Shown: piece by piece, positions 46,615-57,278 of the stretch | Numbering within the stretch: position 1 is the first letter of the stretch | Layout: every line of letters starts with the position of its first letter | Assembly (NCBI GenBank): GCA_027924585.1 | Contig: BSBM01000106.1 | Span: 36,664,501 to 36,728,500 of the forward strand | DNA from: Larix kaempferi | Taxonomy: Eukaryota; Streptophyta; Pinopsida; Pinales; Pinaceae | Direction of reading: 5' to 3' | DNA: 64,000 bases | Translations under genes and position numbers: made by a program | The notes under the pieces: generated by a model | Databases searched by the model: none | Seen by the model: the letters and a program-made list of their open reading frames with translations, nothing else | What the model was told of the DNA's origin: nothing

Positions 46615-47751
46615 ATGAATTCAGAAGAAATCCCTCCTCTTTCTCCATTCAACTATGATCAATGGAAACCAAAAATGATAGCATATTTGAAGAGCCGTGA
46701 TCTCTTTGATTATTGTTTTGAAAGAGAGTTCGAATCCTCTGAAGAAGAGAATGACTGGTTAAATAAAGGTGACAGTGTCTGTGGAGACATGATGCTTTCT
46801 ATGTCTCGATGCATGGTACACCACTTCTTTTCTGTTGAATATCCAAAAGAGCTATGGGCACACCTGGATGAAATATTTGGAAGACAAAATGAAGGGATTG
46901 GTCCAAACCATTTTGAGAGCAAGCAAAGTGATGCATTCACCCTCCTTGATGATCTCATTGATCATGAATCAGTATCAAACATATCTCATATTGAAGTAAG
47001 CCACAAAGAAGAAGAACTTGCAAATTCTACACTCATGCTCCAAATTTCTTCTATTTCGAATTTTGTGCCAGCTCACACTCTAGAAAATGTAGAAGATCCT
47101 AAATCCTCTCTTGCACCAGAGTTTGTTGGTTTGCATCATGATCTATTGAATGTTTCGGAGGTCAAATAAGACATTGGAGGTAATGCATTCGCTCTCCTTG
47201 ATCACTCACCTCTTATGTTCTACTATATGATCATTATTTCATGCTTTCAGAAGGTTATTGAAGATGATGGCCATTGCCATTCGCTTGGGATAATTTCTCA
47301 TGCATTTACTGGTTTTGATCTCACCTCTAATGGTTCAAAGGAGATCTCAAGAAACCATGATTCAACTCTTGGATCTAATTTCGATTCTAAGCAATCACTA
47401 CTTGGGATAATTTCTCATGCATATGATGGTTTTGATCTCACCCCTACTGGTTCAAAGGAGATCTCAAGAAACTATTATGCAAGTCTTAAATCTGATTTGG
47501 ATTTCAAGCAATCATGTGATGGTTCTTTTTGGCTTAATCTCACCCATGATGGTTCGAAGGAGAAGACAAAAGACTATCTGCACATTCATAGATTTGATCC
47601 TACCTCAGTTGATTCGAATCACAGGTTCAAGGATCATCCTCATACTTTTGGATTTGTTCTCATCACATTCGATCTGAAGAGAAAGTACAAGCACATGCTT
47701 TTTGAGCACGATCCACTTCTTCCCAAGAAGAAGATACCTCCATACATATGA
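46615..47751 (+). pseudogene. gag: gag-like protein of element G1 with internal repeats, one stop
   Basis: The ATG at 46615 opens a copia-type gag N-terminus (PLSPFNYDQWKPKMIAYLKS, then ELWAHLDEIFGRQNEG). The frame stops at TAA 47167; G2 has Ser at that place. It is open again to TGA at 47749, 378 codons in all. The second half contains two to three repeats with FDLTSNGSKEISRN. No zinc knuckle is visible. It would assemble with, or encapsidate RNA using, partner particles; that role is inferred. Confidence 0.75.
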
Positions 47752-47934
47752 CCAAGCATCACACCTGCTTGAGTTTGGAGCATTTATTTTTGTGAGTGCC
47801 TTACAGTCTATTTTGAGGGGGGGTATTTTTCCCATGAGGTTTCCCCATTTCCTCGGTTTATTGACTGTTATTATTCATTGTATTGGGTGACCTTTGGTCT
47901 TATTTACCAGGGCCCAGGATGGATTAAGGGGGCG

Positions 47935-48720
47935 TGTTAGGATATTCCTATACTCCATCCTAGTCCTACCAACATTTTCATCCTTTGCATGCATTCCTGC
48001 ATGCAACATGCATCCTGCATGCATCTGCATGCTGCCCAGTCATCAAGTTGATACCTCCAACACCTAGTCCCTAATATTCCAGCACTCAGGAGCTTATTTC
48101 CACTCAGATTGAGCCCTCCTAGCCAGTGATGCACCCACATCTCACCATCCACTTGACAAAGGAACCCTTCTTCACCTACCAATCCAGTTGTCTTCAGTTA
48201 ACTGAGTTCTCTCCTTGATTTTAGGCTTGACTCACTCTTAACTGACCTTACCACTACGATGGACCTCCAGTGTGACTAGAGTGCTCATTCTGAGTTCAGT
48301 TAGCTCCTCATGCACCCTCCATTGAGCCTCCTTCATTCAGTTAGTTCCAGTTACACTCAGTTACACCTACCACACTCAGTTAGACTCAGTTTGACTGATG
48401 GTTGACAGTTACTTGAGCATTGATGATGAGATAGAATTCTAGTTGTGCTCCGATGACACTCCAGTGATCTTTTGATCACTCCATGAAGGATAATTCGAAT
48501 TTCCACCTTGGCATTCGAATCCTCATGCATTGTACTACTTATTTGTCCATATTGTGATTAATTAATTAGTGTGTGTGAAGTATTTTTGCTTCTATCCGAG
48601 TTCTACTGTATTATTATTCTGTTGCTCATCTTACTACATTGACCACTCTTAATCTTATTCCTAAATTATTTCATTGTGAGGTATACATCATCTCTTAGAT
48701 ATGCTATGAGGATTTTCACA
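47935..48720 (+). repeat. 3' LTR of element G1
   Basis: 786 bp, from TGTTAGG to attttcaca, with an extra gcatgcaacatgcatcctgc segment relative to the 5' LTR. The target copy ATTCT follows. Confidence 0.93.
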
Positions 48721-48725
48721 ATTCT

Positions 48726-49000
48726 TTTATCCGTTCACACTTGGATCTCTGATAGATCATGTTATTATGGTTCCATGATCCCTTGATGCCCCAAGAATTA
48801 GAAGCTTGTCAAATTTGTATCTTCCAGTATCGAGCTTACAAGCTTACTTGAAATATCCAACTTGGATTCTTATTTATACTTGTCCTGCGTAGATGGTATG
48901 TACACAAGTTGGTTGTGGCATTCCTTCTTCCTTTCTTAATGGTTCCGCTTACTTCACGCTTCTGCCACTTGTCATGTACCGCGCCACTGATGTATCTCAC
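48726..49000. other. Flanking DNA, nothing recognised
   Basis: A stretch between element G1 and the chromovirus. No motif. The last five bases, ctcac, should be the chromovirus target copy, but the other copy is not visible because the right LTR is interrupted. Confidence 0.4.
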
Positions 49001-50364
49001 TGTAACATCCCATTCCCTCAATCCGACCAGCAGGAGGGGACATTAACTGAATCGGGGCCTCAAAATTTCGCCCCATAGCCATAATGACGAATTCATAACA
49101 GTAAAAACATGTGTGCAAATGCAGAATGAAAATACACAGTGGAAATAAAATGATCCAAACACACAGAAAATGCAATTCCAAGCACAATTGTTACATGCAT
49201 ATGAATAAAAATCATTGCACATCAAAATACTTATCTTTAAACAAAGAAGATCGAAGAAACTATACGTGTAAGAGTGATTTTACACCCAGCCATAGGTACT
49301 CTGTACATCATATACTCTTTCTGCTAAGAGGCCACAACCCATTCTGCTCACTGTGCTTAGTCAAAAGCTCAACCAAAGATTTACAGGGGTCTCACTAAGC
49401 CATCACAACCATGGAAATCCTTCCAACTTCCCCACACAACACAAGGAAGGAATTTCCCTTCACTGATCCACAATTCCCTCAAGAAATCCAACCCTTACCG
49501 TGCTTACCAGTGTGTGCAGTAAGAGTCCAACCTATTGTATGCTAATGGAGAACCTCCTGCAACATTAATCCATGGCTTCTCAAGCATCCAACAATAGCGT
49601 TTATCAATGGGTAAAGGTTCCTAGATTTCCCAACCTCCATGCTCACCTACAACCATCTATTTTCCCTTTCAAAAATGTAGCTCTGACACCAAATTTGAAT
49701 TTCTGGGTTAAACACAGTCTGGTAATGGTCTTGAACAACAATGGAAAACTCTACATAGTGTAGCAGCATGCATGAGAGAATGAGAGAATGAGAGAATGAT
49801 CAAAGTAGTGTTTACTCCAAGGGATATGAGGTAAGGGTGAAAAGACAACTGACATAGCTTCTGACCATAGAAGAAATAGGATGATGACAGCTGAAATCAC
49901 TATCACAAACCCCATGCTTCAATAACTACATGAAGTGACCTTTCCCACCAACCTCACACATGCATTCAATGATTGGATTTAACAGTCAAGAGAAGGTAAT
50001 TGGATCATTTAACGCACATGGTAGATTTTGGTTGAGTTATGAGGTCGACACATGGCAGCATAGGATTTGGTTTCCCCATAGGCCCCCTTCCTTTTCCCCA
50101 TTGGTGGAATCATAGCCCCTCTAGTTCTCTTTACACAACCATCTTGGACCATTTTATTAATTTTTCAACATAATATTTACATAAATTTTGAATTGGCATA
50201 GCAAGCCAAAAATATGGTCCAAATAAAAATATATACATCATACATGCCTAGCCCTTCACTAGTTGTGCGCCTTGAGCTCCACACTAGGAATCCATACTAG
50301 CGTATTTACATCATTTACATAATTTTCATTAAATACATTCCAAGTCAAAACTGGGGGTATTACA
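49001..50364 (-). repeat. 3' LTR of chromovirus C1
   Basis: 1,364 bp. It matches 58953-59648 from its left edge up to the text aatgggtaaaggttc. Low-complexity gagaatgagagaatgagag lies near 49774. Confidence 0.9.
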
Positions 50365-50391
50365 AGCCCCCCCCCTGGAATAACATCGTCC

Positions 50392-51826
50392 TCAGTGTTT
50401 TCTCAAAATTAGAAAAAATGATGGATATGCCTGTCTCATGGCATCCTCCAACTCCCACGTAGTCTCATCGGGACCGAAGTTATTCCATTGCACATTTACA
50501 TGTCTGATGGCTCGGTTCTAGAGCAATGCTACCTTCCTGTCTAGGATGCATAGTGGCTTGGTATTGAAGTCCCCCTCAGGTGCCACCTAAATCACATCCC
50601 AATCAATCTCATGGTTAGGATCATGTACATATTTCTTAAGCACAGAAACATGAAAAACATTATGAGCTCTAGTGTTAGTAGGAAATGCAATCCTATATGC
50701 ACCTGGTCGTATTCTTTCAAGCACTTCAAAAGGCCCACAATATCTTGGTGACAACTTGGCACAATTTCCAAGCTTCAAGGAACTCTTCCTTGGCCTCACT
50801 CTAAGGTAAACATGATCCCCAACACTGAATTCTCTATGCATTCTATTCTTATCTGCATATATTTTATGCCTATATTGGGTTTCCTTTGAATTCTGCCTAA
50901 TTTTTGCAACCTCGTGTTCCATTTCCTTAAGAAATTCTAACCCAATTATAATTCTATTCACTGGATTATCCCATGTCACTAGTGTCCTGCACTTTCTACC
51001 ATATAAAAATTCAAATGGACTAATGCCCAATGAAGCTTGTTATATGCAAACTCTACCAAGTGTAGATAATCTTCCCACTTGGATGGTTTGTCCATCACAT
51101 ACATGCAAAGCATGTCCTCAAGCACCCAATTTACTTTTTCAGTTTGTCCATCTGTTTGTGGATGGTAGGTAGTGCTAAAATTCAGCTGTGTACCCAAGTC
51201 TGCAAAAATACTTTTCCAAATATTTGAAGTAAATTTGGTACCTCTATCTGAAATGATTGCCTTAGGCAATCCATGCATTCTGAAATTTTCCTTCATGAAA
51301 ATCCTTGCAATGGAATCTGCTTTATATGTGGATTTCATTGGAATAAAGTGTGTTGGTTTTGACAATTTATCCACCACAACCATGATAGAATCATGTTGTT
51401 TCACAGTCATTGGAATTAAACCTGTGATAAAATCCATGGAAATTACTTCCCATTTCTATTCCAAAATTGGAAAAGGATACAAGAAACCTGCTGGGTTTTG
51501 ATGTTCAACTTTCACTTGTTGGAACTTCATGCATTTAGATATATACTCAACAATATCATTTTTCATCCCTGGCCAAAAATATTGCTTCCTAGCTATAGCA
51601 ATTGTTTTCTGATATCCTAGTGAGCAAAATATGGCATTTTATGGATTTAATCCATAATGATTCTCCTCAAATCTGCCACATTTGGAATATAAGTTCTATT
51701 TTTATAAATAAGAAGTCCATCCTCTTTCAAATGATACCCTTCATATCTCTTTTCAAAATTGTGTTGCTGCAATTTTTCCTTTATTTGCACATAAAAGTCA
51801 TCTTCAATAAGAGAATTAACAATCTG
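50392..51826 (-). pseudogene. pol: Integrase with C-terminal chromodomain of C1
   Basis: The zinc domain is readable around 51650-51510 (IHKMPYFAH with a stop inside; KCMKFQQV, in which the second Cys of the C-x2-C pair reads Phe). The catalytic core is at 51437-51030 with a full triad: ISMDFITGL, ISDRGTKFTS and GQTEKVNWVLEDML. A frameshift near 51025 leads to the C-terminal part (GISPFEFLYGRKCRT, then LSPRYCGPFEVLERIRPGAY, HNVFHVSVLKKYVHD). After a TAG near 50587 and another near 50520, a chromodomain follows (RHVNVQWNNF, then DETTWELEDAMRQAYP), ending at TGA 50394-50392. Chromodomains of this group guide insertion to heterochromatin. Confidence 0.87.
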
Positions 51827-52345
51827 CTATCTTAAATCTGATTGGCAAGTTGTGATGGCCACCACATGCATTTCATGCACCTTTCTACTAAATGCATCAA
51901 CCACTTTATTCTCTTTCCCTTTTATGTGTTTGATTTCAAAATCAAACTTACATAAAAATTCCAACCATCTAGCTTGCCCTGCATTTAATGTTGGTTGCTC
52001 AAATAAATATTTCCAACCACAATGGTATGTCCTCAATTCAAAATTTATGCCCATTAAATAATGTCTCCACATTTTTAAAGCATGAACTATGGCTGCAAGT
52101 TCCAGATCATGTGTGGTATAATTATTTTCATGCTCCTTCGATTTTCTAGACTCATAACACACCACATGATTTTCTTGCATAAGAACTCCTCCAAGTCCTT
52201 GTTTACATGCATCTGTACACACAACAAATTCTTTTTCTGGGTCTGCAATTTTCAGAATTGGAGCACTTGTAAGAAGCTTCTTCAACAGCTGGAAGCTTTC
52301 TTCACATTTATGCGTCCATTCAAATTTTGTTCCCTTCTTTTGCAA
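51827..52345 (-). pseudogene. pol: RNase H of C1
   Basis: An open minus-strand frame starts KFEWTHKCEESFQLLKKLL. Motifs: FVVCTDACKQGLGGVL (first Asp), THDLELAAIVHALKMWRHYL (Glu), then RTYHCGWKYLF where relatives have RTDHCSLKY, so the third acidic residue is Tyr, and GKENKVVDAFSRK (fourth Asp). It continues from RT with one small gap near 52360 and flows into the integrase linker. One key residue is lost. Confidence 0.87.
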
Positions 52346-52375
52346 AGAAGTGATGGGGTGTGCAACCTTGTAGAA

Positions 52376-53266
52376 TCATTCAATGAATCTTCTATAGTAA
52401 CCATCAAGACCCATAAAATATCTCACATCTATCACATTCTTTGGAGTTAGCCAATTCATAATGGCTTCAATCTTTTCTAGATCCACTGATATTCCTTCTA
52501 AAATAATGTGACCCAAATAATGAATTTTATTTTTATAAAAGTCACATTTTCTCAACTTTGCATACAACTTATGCTCCCTTAACAATTGCAAATTCATTCT
52601 CAAATGTTCATCATGTTTCTCTTCATTCTTATAGTAAATAAGAATTTCATCTAGAAAAACAAGAACAAACTTGTCCAAATATTTGTGGAAAATGCTATTA
52701 ATGAAACACATGAAGGTAGCTGGTGCATTAGTGAGACCAAATGGAACCACTACAAATTCATAGTGTCCATACCTTGTTCTAAAGGTTGTCTTGTGAATAT
52801 CTTCTTCTTTGATCCTTACTTGATGGTAACCAAACCTCAAGTCAATCTTTTAAAATACCTTTGCCTATATCATTTGATCAAAAAGATCATCAATTCGAGG
52901 CAATGGGTACTTGTTCTTCACTGTCACTTTATTCAGCTGCCTGTAATCAATGCATAACCTAAGTGTACCATCTTTCTTTTTCACAAATAGTACAGGTGCT
53001 CCCCATGGATACACACTTGGCCTTTCATTTTCAACTCTAATAATTATAGTGTTCTCATTCTGTAAGGTGTCTTAGACACTAGTGAAGCTCCTGACACAAG
53101 ATCAATTGTGAAATCAATGTCTCTCTTGGGAGGAAGTCCCAACACTTCATCAGGAAACACATCCTTGAATTCTTGTAGCACATGATAGTCTTCCAATTTT
53201 GGAGGTTCATTTTCTGATTTGTCCAATATATGGGCTGCATACAATTGACAACATTTTCTGTTAACA
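52376..53266 (-). pseudogene. pol: Reverse transcriptase of C1
   Basis: The N-terminal part (53266-53044) has CQLYAAHILDK, DVFPDEVLGLPPKRDIDFTID and KTPYRM. A damaged stretch follows, then a frame (52840-52376) with FGYHQVRIKEEDIHKTTFRT, YEFVVVPFGLTNAPATFM and the active site FLDEILIYYK, in which FLDD has become FLDE. The thumb ends YFMGLDGYYRRFI. The upstream neighbour in the protein, the protease end, is found inverted at 56450-56631, on the other side of element G2. Confidence 0.87.
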
Positions 53267-53271
53267 TTTTC
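53267..53271. other. Target-site duplication of element G2, left copy (TTTTC)
   Basis: TTTTC precedes the left LTR of G2. The right copy appears as its reverse complement GAAAA at 56627-56631, directly beside the inverted LTR. This is the evidence that the right flank was flipped. Confidence 0.88.
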
Positions 53272-54119
53272 CGTTAGGATATTCCTATACTCCATCCTAG
53301 TCCTACCAGCATTTTCATTATTTTCATTTCAGTCTTGCATGCATTTTTGCATGTAGTCATGCAATTTCATGCAGGCATGCAATTGCATGCATCCCAGTCA
53401 TCAGTCCCAGCACCTAGTCCCCATTTTGCTAGCCCCGAGAGCTTCTTTCTGATCATTTCTATCCCTTCTAGTGCTTATTTTCCCTCCTTTCACCTACCGC
53501 ATGAGAAAGGCCCCCTTCTTCACCACCACTCAGTTACAATTCAGTTAGTTGAGTTATTTGTGGATCTCTCCTTGATTTGAGTATTGATTGACTTGTTAAC
53601 TAACTCAAATACTCCGTTGGACCCCCAGTGAGACTAGATTGCCTATTTTGACTCCAGTCAGCTGCCCATGCTCCCTCCACTGAGCCTCCTTCACTACATT
53701 AGTGCTTCCATGTGCCATTTACACCTACCACACTCAGTTAGACTTAGTTTGACACCTGGTTGACCATTACTTATGCATTGATGACTCCACAGATGATTAT
53801 TAGGACTCCTAGTGGTGTATTGTTGACACTATACTGATGATGATGATGAATCCTAGTGCAGATAATCCATGCCCATGTAGGATAATTCGAATTTCCACCT
53901 TGGCATTTGAATCCTCTCCACCATTGTATTATTTATTGTTCATATTATGATTAATGAATTAGTGTGTGATGTTATTATGCTTCTATCTGAGTTCTATTGT
54001 ATCATAATTCTGTTGCTCCTTTACACTGCATGACCACTCTTCTTCTATTTTCCTGCTTAATATTAATCTTTCTTGTGAGGTATACATCAACTTTTAGATC
54101 TGTTGTGAGGATTTTCACA
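53272..54119 (+). repeat. 5' LTR of element G2
   Basis: 848 bp. Its start carries the densest set of TGCATG/CATGCA words in the window (53335-53392, six or more). It otherwise aligns with the G1 LTRs and ends attttcaca. Confidence 0.9.
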
Positions 54120-54288
54120 TGGTATCAGAGCATGTTGAGAGTATGTTCTATCTCCATTCCTAAGAATTTTTTTGCAAGTTATTATCACGATTTCGAGTGC
54201 AGCAGTTGCAACAGTTTTTGCACTTTTGCAGTAGGAGTAGTTGCAGATATTTTCTATTGTTTTTTGCAGGTCTTTTGAAACAACTTCC

Positions 54289-55315
54289 ATGAATCCACAA
54301 GGAATTCCTCATCTTTCTCCAGTCAACTATGATGAGTGGAAACCAAAGATGATAGCACATTTGAAGAGACATGGTCTCTTTGATTATTGTTTTGAAAGAG
54401 AGTTCAAATACTTTGAAGAAGAGAATGATTGGTTAAATGAAGGTGACAGAGCCTATGCAGCAATGATGTATGCTATGTCTTGTTGCATGGTAACCCACTT
54501 CCTTTCTGTTGAATCTCCAAAAGAGCTATGGGCCCATCTGGATGAAAGATTTGCAAACAAAATGAAGAGATTGGTCCAAACCATTTCTAGAGCAAGCCCA
54601 ATGATGCATTCTCCCTCCTTGATGGTCTCTCTGATCATGAATCAGTATCAAACATATATCATAATAAAGTTGTCCACAAAGAAGAACAACTTGCAGATTC
54701 TACACTCATGCTCTCAATATCTTCTATTTCGAATTATGTGCTAGCTCACACTCTAGAAACTGCAAAGGTTCTTAAATCCTCTCTTGCACAAGAGTCTGTT
54801 GGTTTGCATAATTATGATCTCATGAATTTTTCGGAGGTTAAATCAGCAATTGGAGGTAATGCATTCGCTCTCCTTGATCACTCACCTCTTATGTACTACT
54901 GTAATATCATTTGTACATGTTCTTAGAAGTTTATTAAAGATGTAGGGCATTGACATTCGCTTGGGATAATTTCTCATGCATTTCATGGTTTTGATCTCAC
55001 CTCTAATGGTTCAAAGGAGATCTCAAGAAACCATTTTTCAAGTCTTGGATCTGATTTGGATTCCAAGCAATCACTATCATGTGATGGTTCTTTTGAGCAT
55101 AATCTCACTTATGATGGTTCAAAGGAGAAAACAAAATACTATCTACACATTCATGGATTTGATCCTACCTCAGCTAATTCGAATCACAGGTTCCAGGATC
55201 ATCCTCATACTTATGGATTTGTTCTCATCACACTCGATCTGAAGAGAAAGTACAAGCACATGCTTTTTCAGCATGATCCACTTCTTCCCAAGAAGAAGAT
55301 ACCTCCATACATATG
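54289..55315 (+). pseudogene. gag: gag-like gene of element G2, frameshifted
   Basis: The ATG at 54289 opens the same N-terminus as in G1 (HLSPVNYDEWKPKMIAHLKR, then KELWAHLDER). A one-base change near 54555 shifts the frame; the G1-like reading continues in another frame through 54926. A stop follows, then the repeat region with SNGSKEISRN-like and GSKEKTKYYLHIHGFDP text to TGA at 55314. The damage differs from that of G1, so the two copies decayed independently. Confidence 0.75.
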
Positions 55316-55454
55316 ACCAAGCATCACACATGCTTGAGTTTGGAGCATTTATTTTGGTGCGCCCTACAATCTATTTTGAGGGGGGGTATTTTTCCCATGA
55401 GGTTTTCCCCATTTCCTCGGTTTATGGACTGTTATTTATTATTCATTGTATTGG

Positions 55455-56376
55455 TTGAAGTTGAAGCTAATGCAGTGGGAGAGAATATACATATTGAGAA
55501 TGAAGAGAATGAATCCAATGGTAGGAGAAACCAAGTGACTCCCCCAAACATTGCAGAAAGCACGAGGAGCCTGAGAGTGGAGCTGCAGAGTTATAGAGCA
55601 GATAATGAGAGACTGCTTAGAGATCAAGAAGAGCAGAATCAGTTGAATGTAGCTATGCTTCAAAGTATAACAGACATTCAGATGAATATTAACTCTGTAC
55701 ATCACTCATAAAATCAGGAGAAGAGTGGGAGTAGCTTAAGAAGTCATTCTCACAAGAGGTCCCATAGTTCAATAAGGGTTTCTAGAGGTAGGTCATACAC
55801 TCCAAAAATATCTTATAGTGAGTCATATGACTCTAAGGATTCCACTGAAGGATCAAGATCTTCATCTCATAGGAAGAAGAGGAAGAGGTATTCAAAGAAA
55901 AACTCACATGAGGAATTTAGGAAGGCCAAACCTCCTACATTTGATGGTGAGATAAAATATGGTCAAGAAGTTGAGGCTTGGCTTCTTGGGATGCAAAAGT
56001 ATTTCCAAGTCCAAGATTACTCTGGAAACATGAAAGCAAGAGTGGCTATCTTCAATTTGAATGGGAGAGCATATATATGGTGGGATCACCTTAGGCAAGT
56101 GAATAAAATCAATGAAAGGAAAATTGTTTGGAAACAATTCAAGAAATACTTCAAACAAAAGTACCTCTCTGATAAGTACTATGATGGAAAAATTAAAGAA
56201 GTCCATGAGTTGAAGTTGGGACAAATGACTATGGAGGAATATGTGAATAAATTTTTGGAGCTGCTAAGATATGTTAAATATATCAGAGATGATAAGGTCA
56301 AAATTCATTGTTTTCTAAGTGGGATTCCTCAATCCTACAAGGATAGAATTGAGTTTGACGAGCCTTAAACTCTAAA
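55455..56376 (+). pseudogene. gag: gag of chromovirus C1, inverted relative to its pol
   Basis: The plus-strand reading from 55455 starts mid-frame with VEANAVGENIHIENEENE, continues with a coiled-coil-like stretch (LRVELQSYRADNERLLRDQEEQ), is broken at TAA 55709, and resumes as the capsid (KPPTFDGEIKYGQEVEAWLL, then WWDHLRQVNK, IVWKQFKKYFKQKYLS, GQMTMEEYVNKFLELL) to TAA at 56366. The missing first codons are on the minus strand at 57302-57279. They rejoin this frame exactly if the segment 55455-57278 is turned around. Gag encapsidates element RNA. Confidence 0.85.
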
Positions 56377-56631
56377 TGAGAGCATAAGAAAGGTCCATTA
56401 GAAATGGGTGGACTATCCACTTATGCAAATCTGAATGTTTTACCACTTGGTTCATATGACATTCTTACTGGAATGGACTAGTTGGAAGCACATAGAGTTA
56501 AGTCACACTGCTACAACAAGAGTTTTGAGTGCATTGATGATGATGGAAACCCAAGGGTTGTGAAAGGAATTGCAAAGAAAAATTCTATTAGGCGGATTTC
56601 AACGATGAAGCTAAAGAAATTTTGTAGAAAA
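56377..56631 (+). pseudogene. pol: Protease end of chromovirus C1, inverted relative to RT
   Basis: The reading ANLNVLPLGSYDILTGMD, a stop where Trp is expected, LEAHRVKSHCYNKSFECIDD and RRISTMKLKKFCRK corresponds to the C-terminal half of a chromovirus protease and the linker before RT. The active-site half and the gag zinc knuckle are missing; a deletion joins capsid directly to this part near 56400. It ends at the G2 target copy. Confidence 0.8.
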
Positions 56632-57270
56632 TGTGAAAATCCTCACAGTAGATCTAAGAGTTGATGTATACCTCACAAGAAAGATTAATATTAAGCAAGA
56701 AAATAGAAGAAGAGTGGTTATGCAGTGTAAAGGAGCAACAGAATTATGCTACGGTAGAAATCAAATAGAAGCAGAATAACATCACACACTAATTCATTAA
56801 TCATAATATGAACAATAAATAATACAATGGTGGAGAGGATTTGAATGCCAAGGCGGAAATTCAAATTGACCTGCATGGGCATGGCTTATCTGCACTAGGA
56901 TTCATCATCGTCATCAGTGGAGTGTCAACAATACACCACTAGGAGTCCTAATCATCATCAGTGGAGTCATCAATGCACAAGTAAGGGTCAACCAGGTGTC
57001 AAATTGAGTCTAACTGATTCTGGTAGGTGTAACTAGCACATGGAAGCACTAATGTACTGAAGGAGGCTCAGTGGAGGGTGCATGGGGAGCTGACTGGAGT
57101 CAAAATAGGAAATCTAGTCTCACTGGGGGTCCAACAGAGTGTTTCAGTTAGTTAACAAGTCAATCAATCCTCAAATTAAGGAGAGATCCACAAATAACTC
57201 CACTAACTGAAGTGTAACTGAGTGGTAGGTGAAGAAGGGTGCCTTTCTCATGTGGTAGGTGAAAGGAGGG
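56632..57270 (-). repeat. Truncated 3' LTR of element G2, inverted
   Basis: It starts tgtgaaaatcctcaca, the reverse complement of an LTR 3' end, and matches 53272-54119 in reverse up to gaaaggaggg, where it stops. About the first 230 bp of the LTR and the purine tract are missing. It is followed by 8 bp, tgcctttc, copied from 30 bp away. Confidence 0.9.
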
Positions 57271-57278
57271 TGCCTTTC

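Larger units (their letters stand above)
45690..48720 (+). mobile_element. Non-autonomous gag-only LTR retrotransposon (element G1)
   Basis: A 3,031-bp insertion with LTRs 45690-46459 and 47935-48720, a perfect target duplication ATTCT (45685-45689 and 48721-48725), and the primer site tggtatcagagc at 46460. A purine tract ggattaagggggcg precedes the 3' LTR. The 1.48-kb interior holds only a gag-like frame and no protease, integrase or RT. Its LTR and 3' untranslated text (ttgtattgggtgacctttggtct) are related to copia 1, so copia 1-type proteins probably moved it. Elements of this layout are known as TR-GAG. Confidence 0.93.
53272..55454 (+). mobile_element. Non-autonomous gag-only LTR element G2, left portion
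   Basis: The LTR is 53272-54119 (first base C where T is expected), the primer site tggtatcagagc is at 54120, and the interior to 55454 closely matches G1. It stops abruptly within the text attgtattgg, which in G1 is followed by the purine tract and 3' LTR. The missing 3' LTR is found truncated and inverted at 56632-57270. It lies in the chromovirus C1 between protease and RT. Confidence 0.9.
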
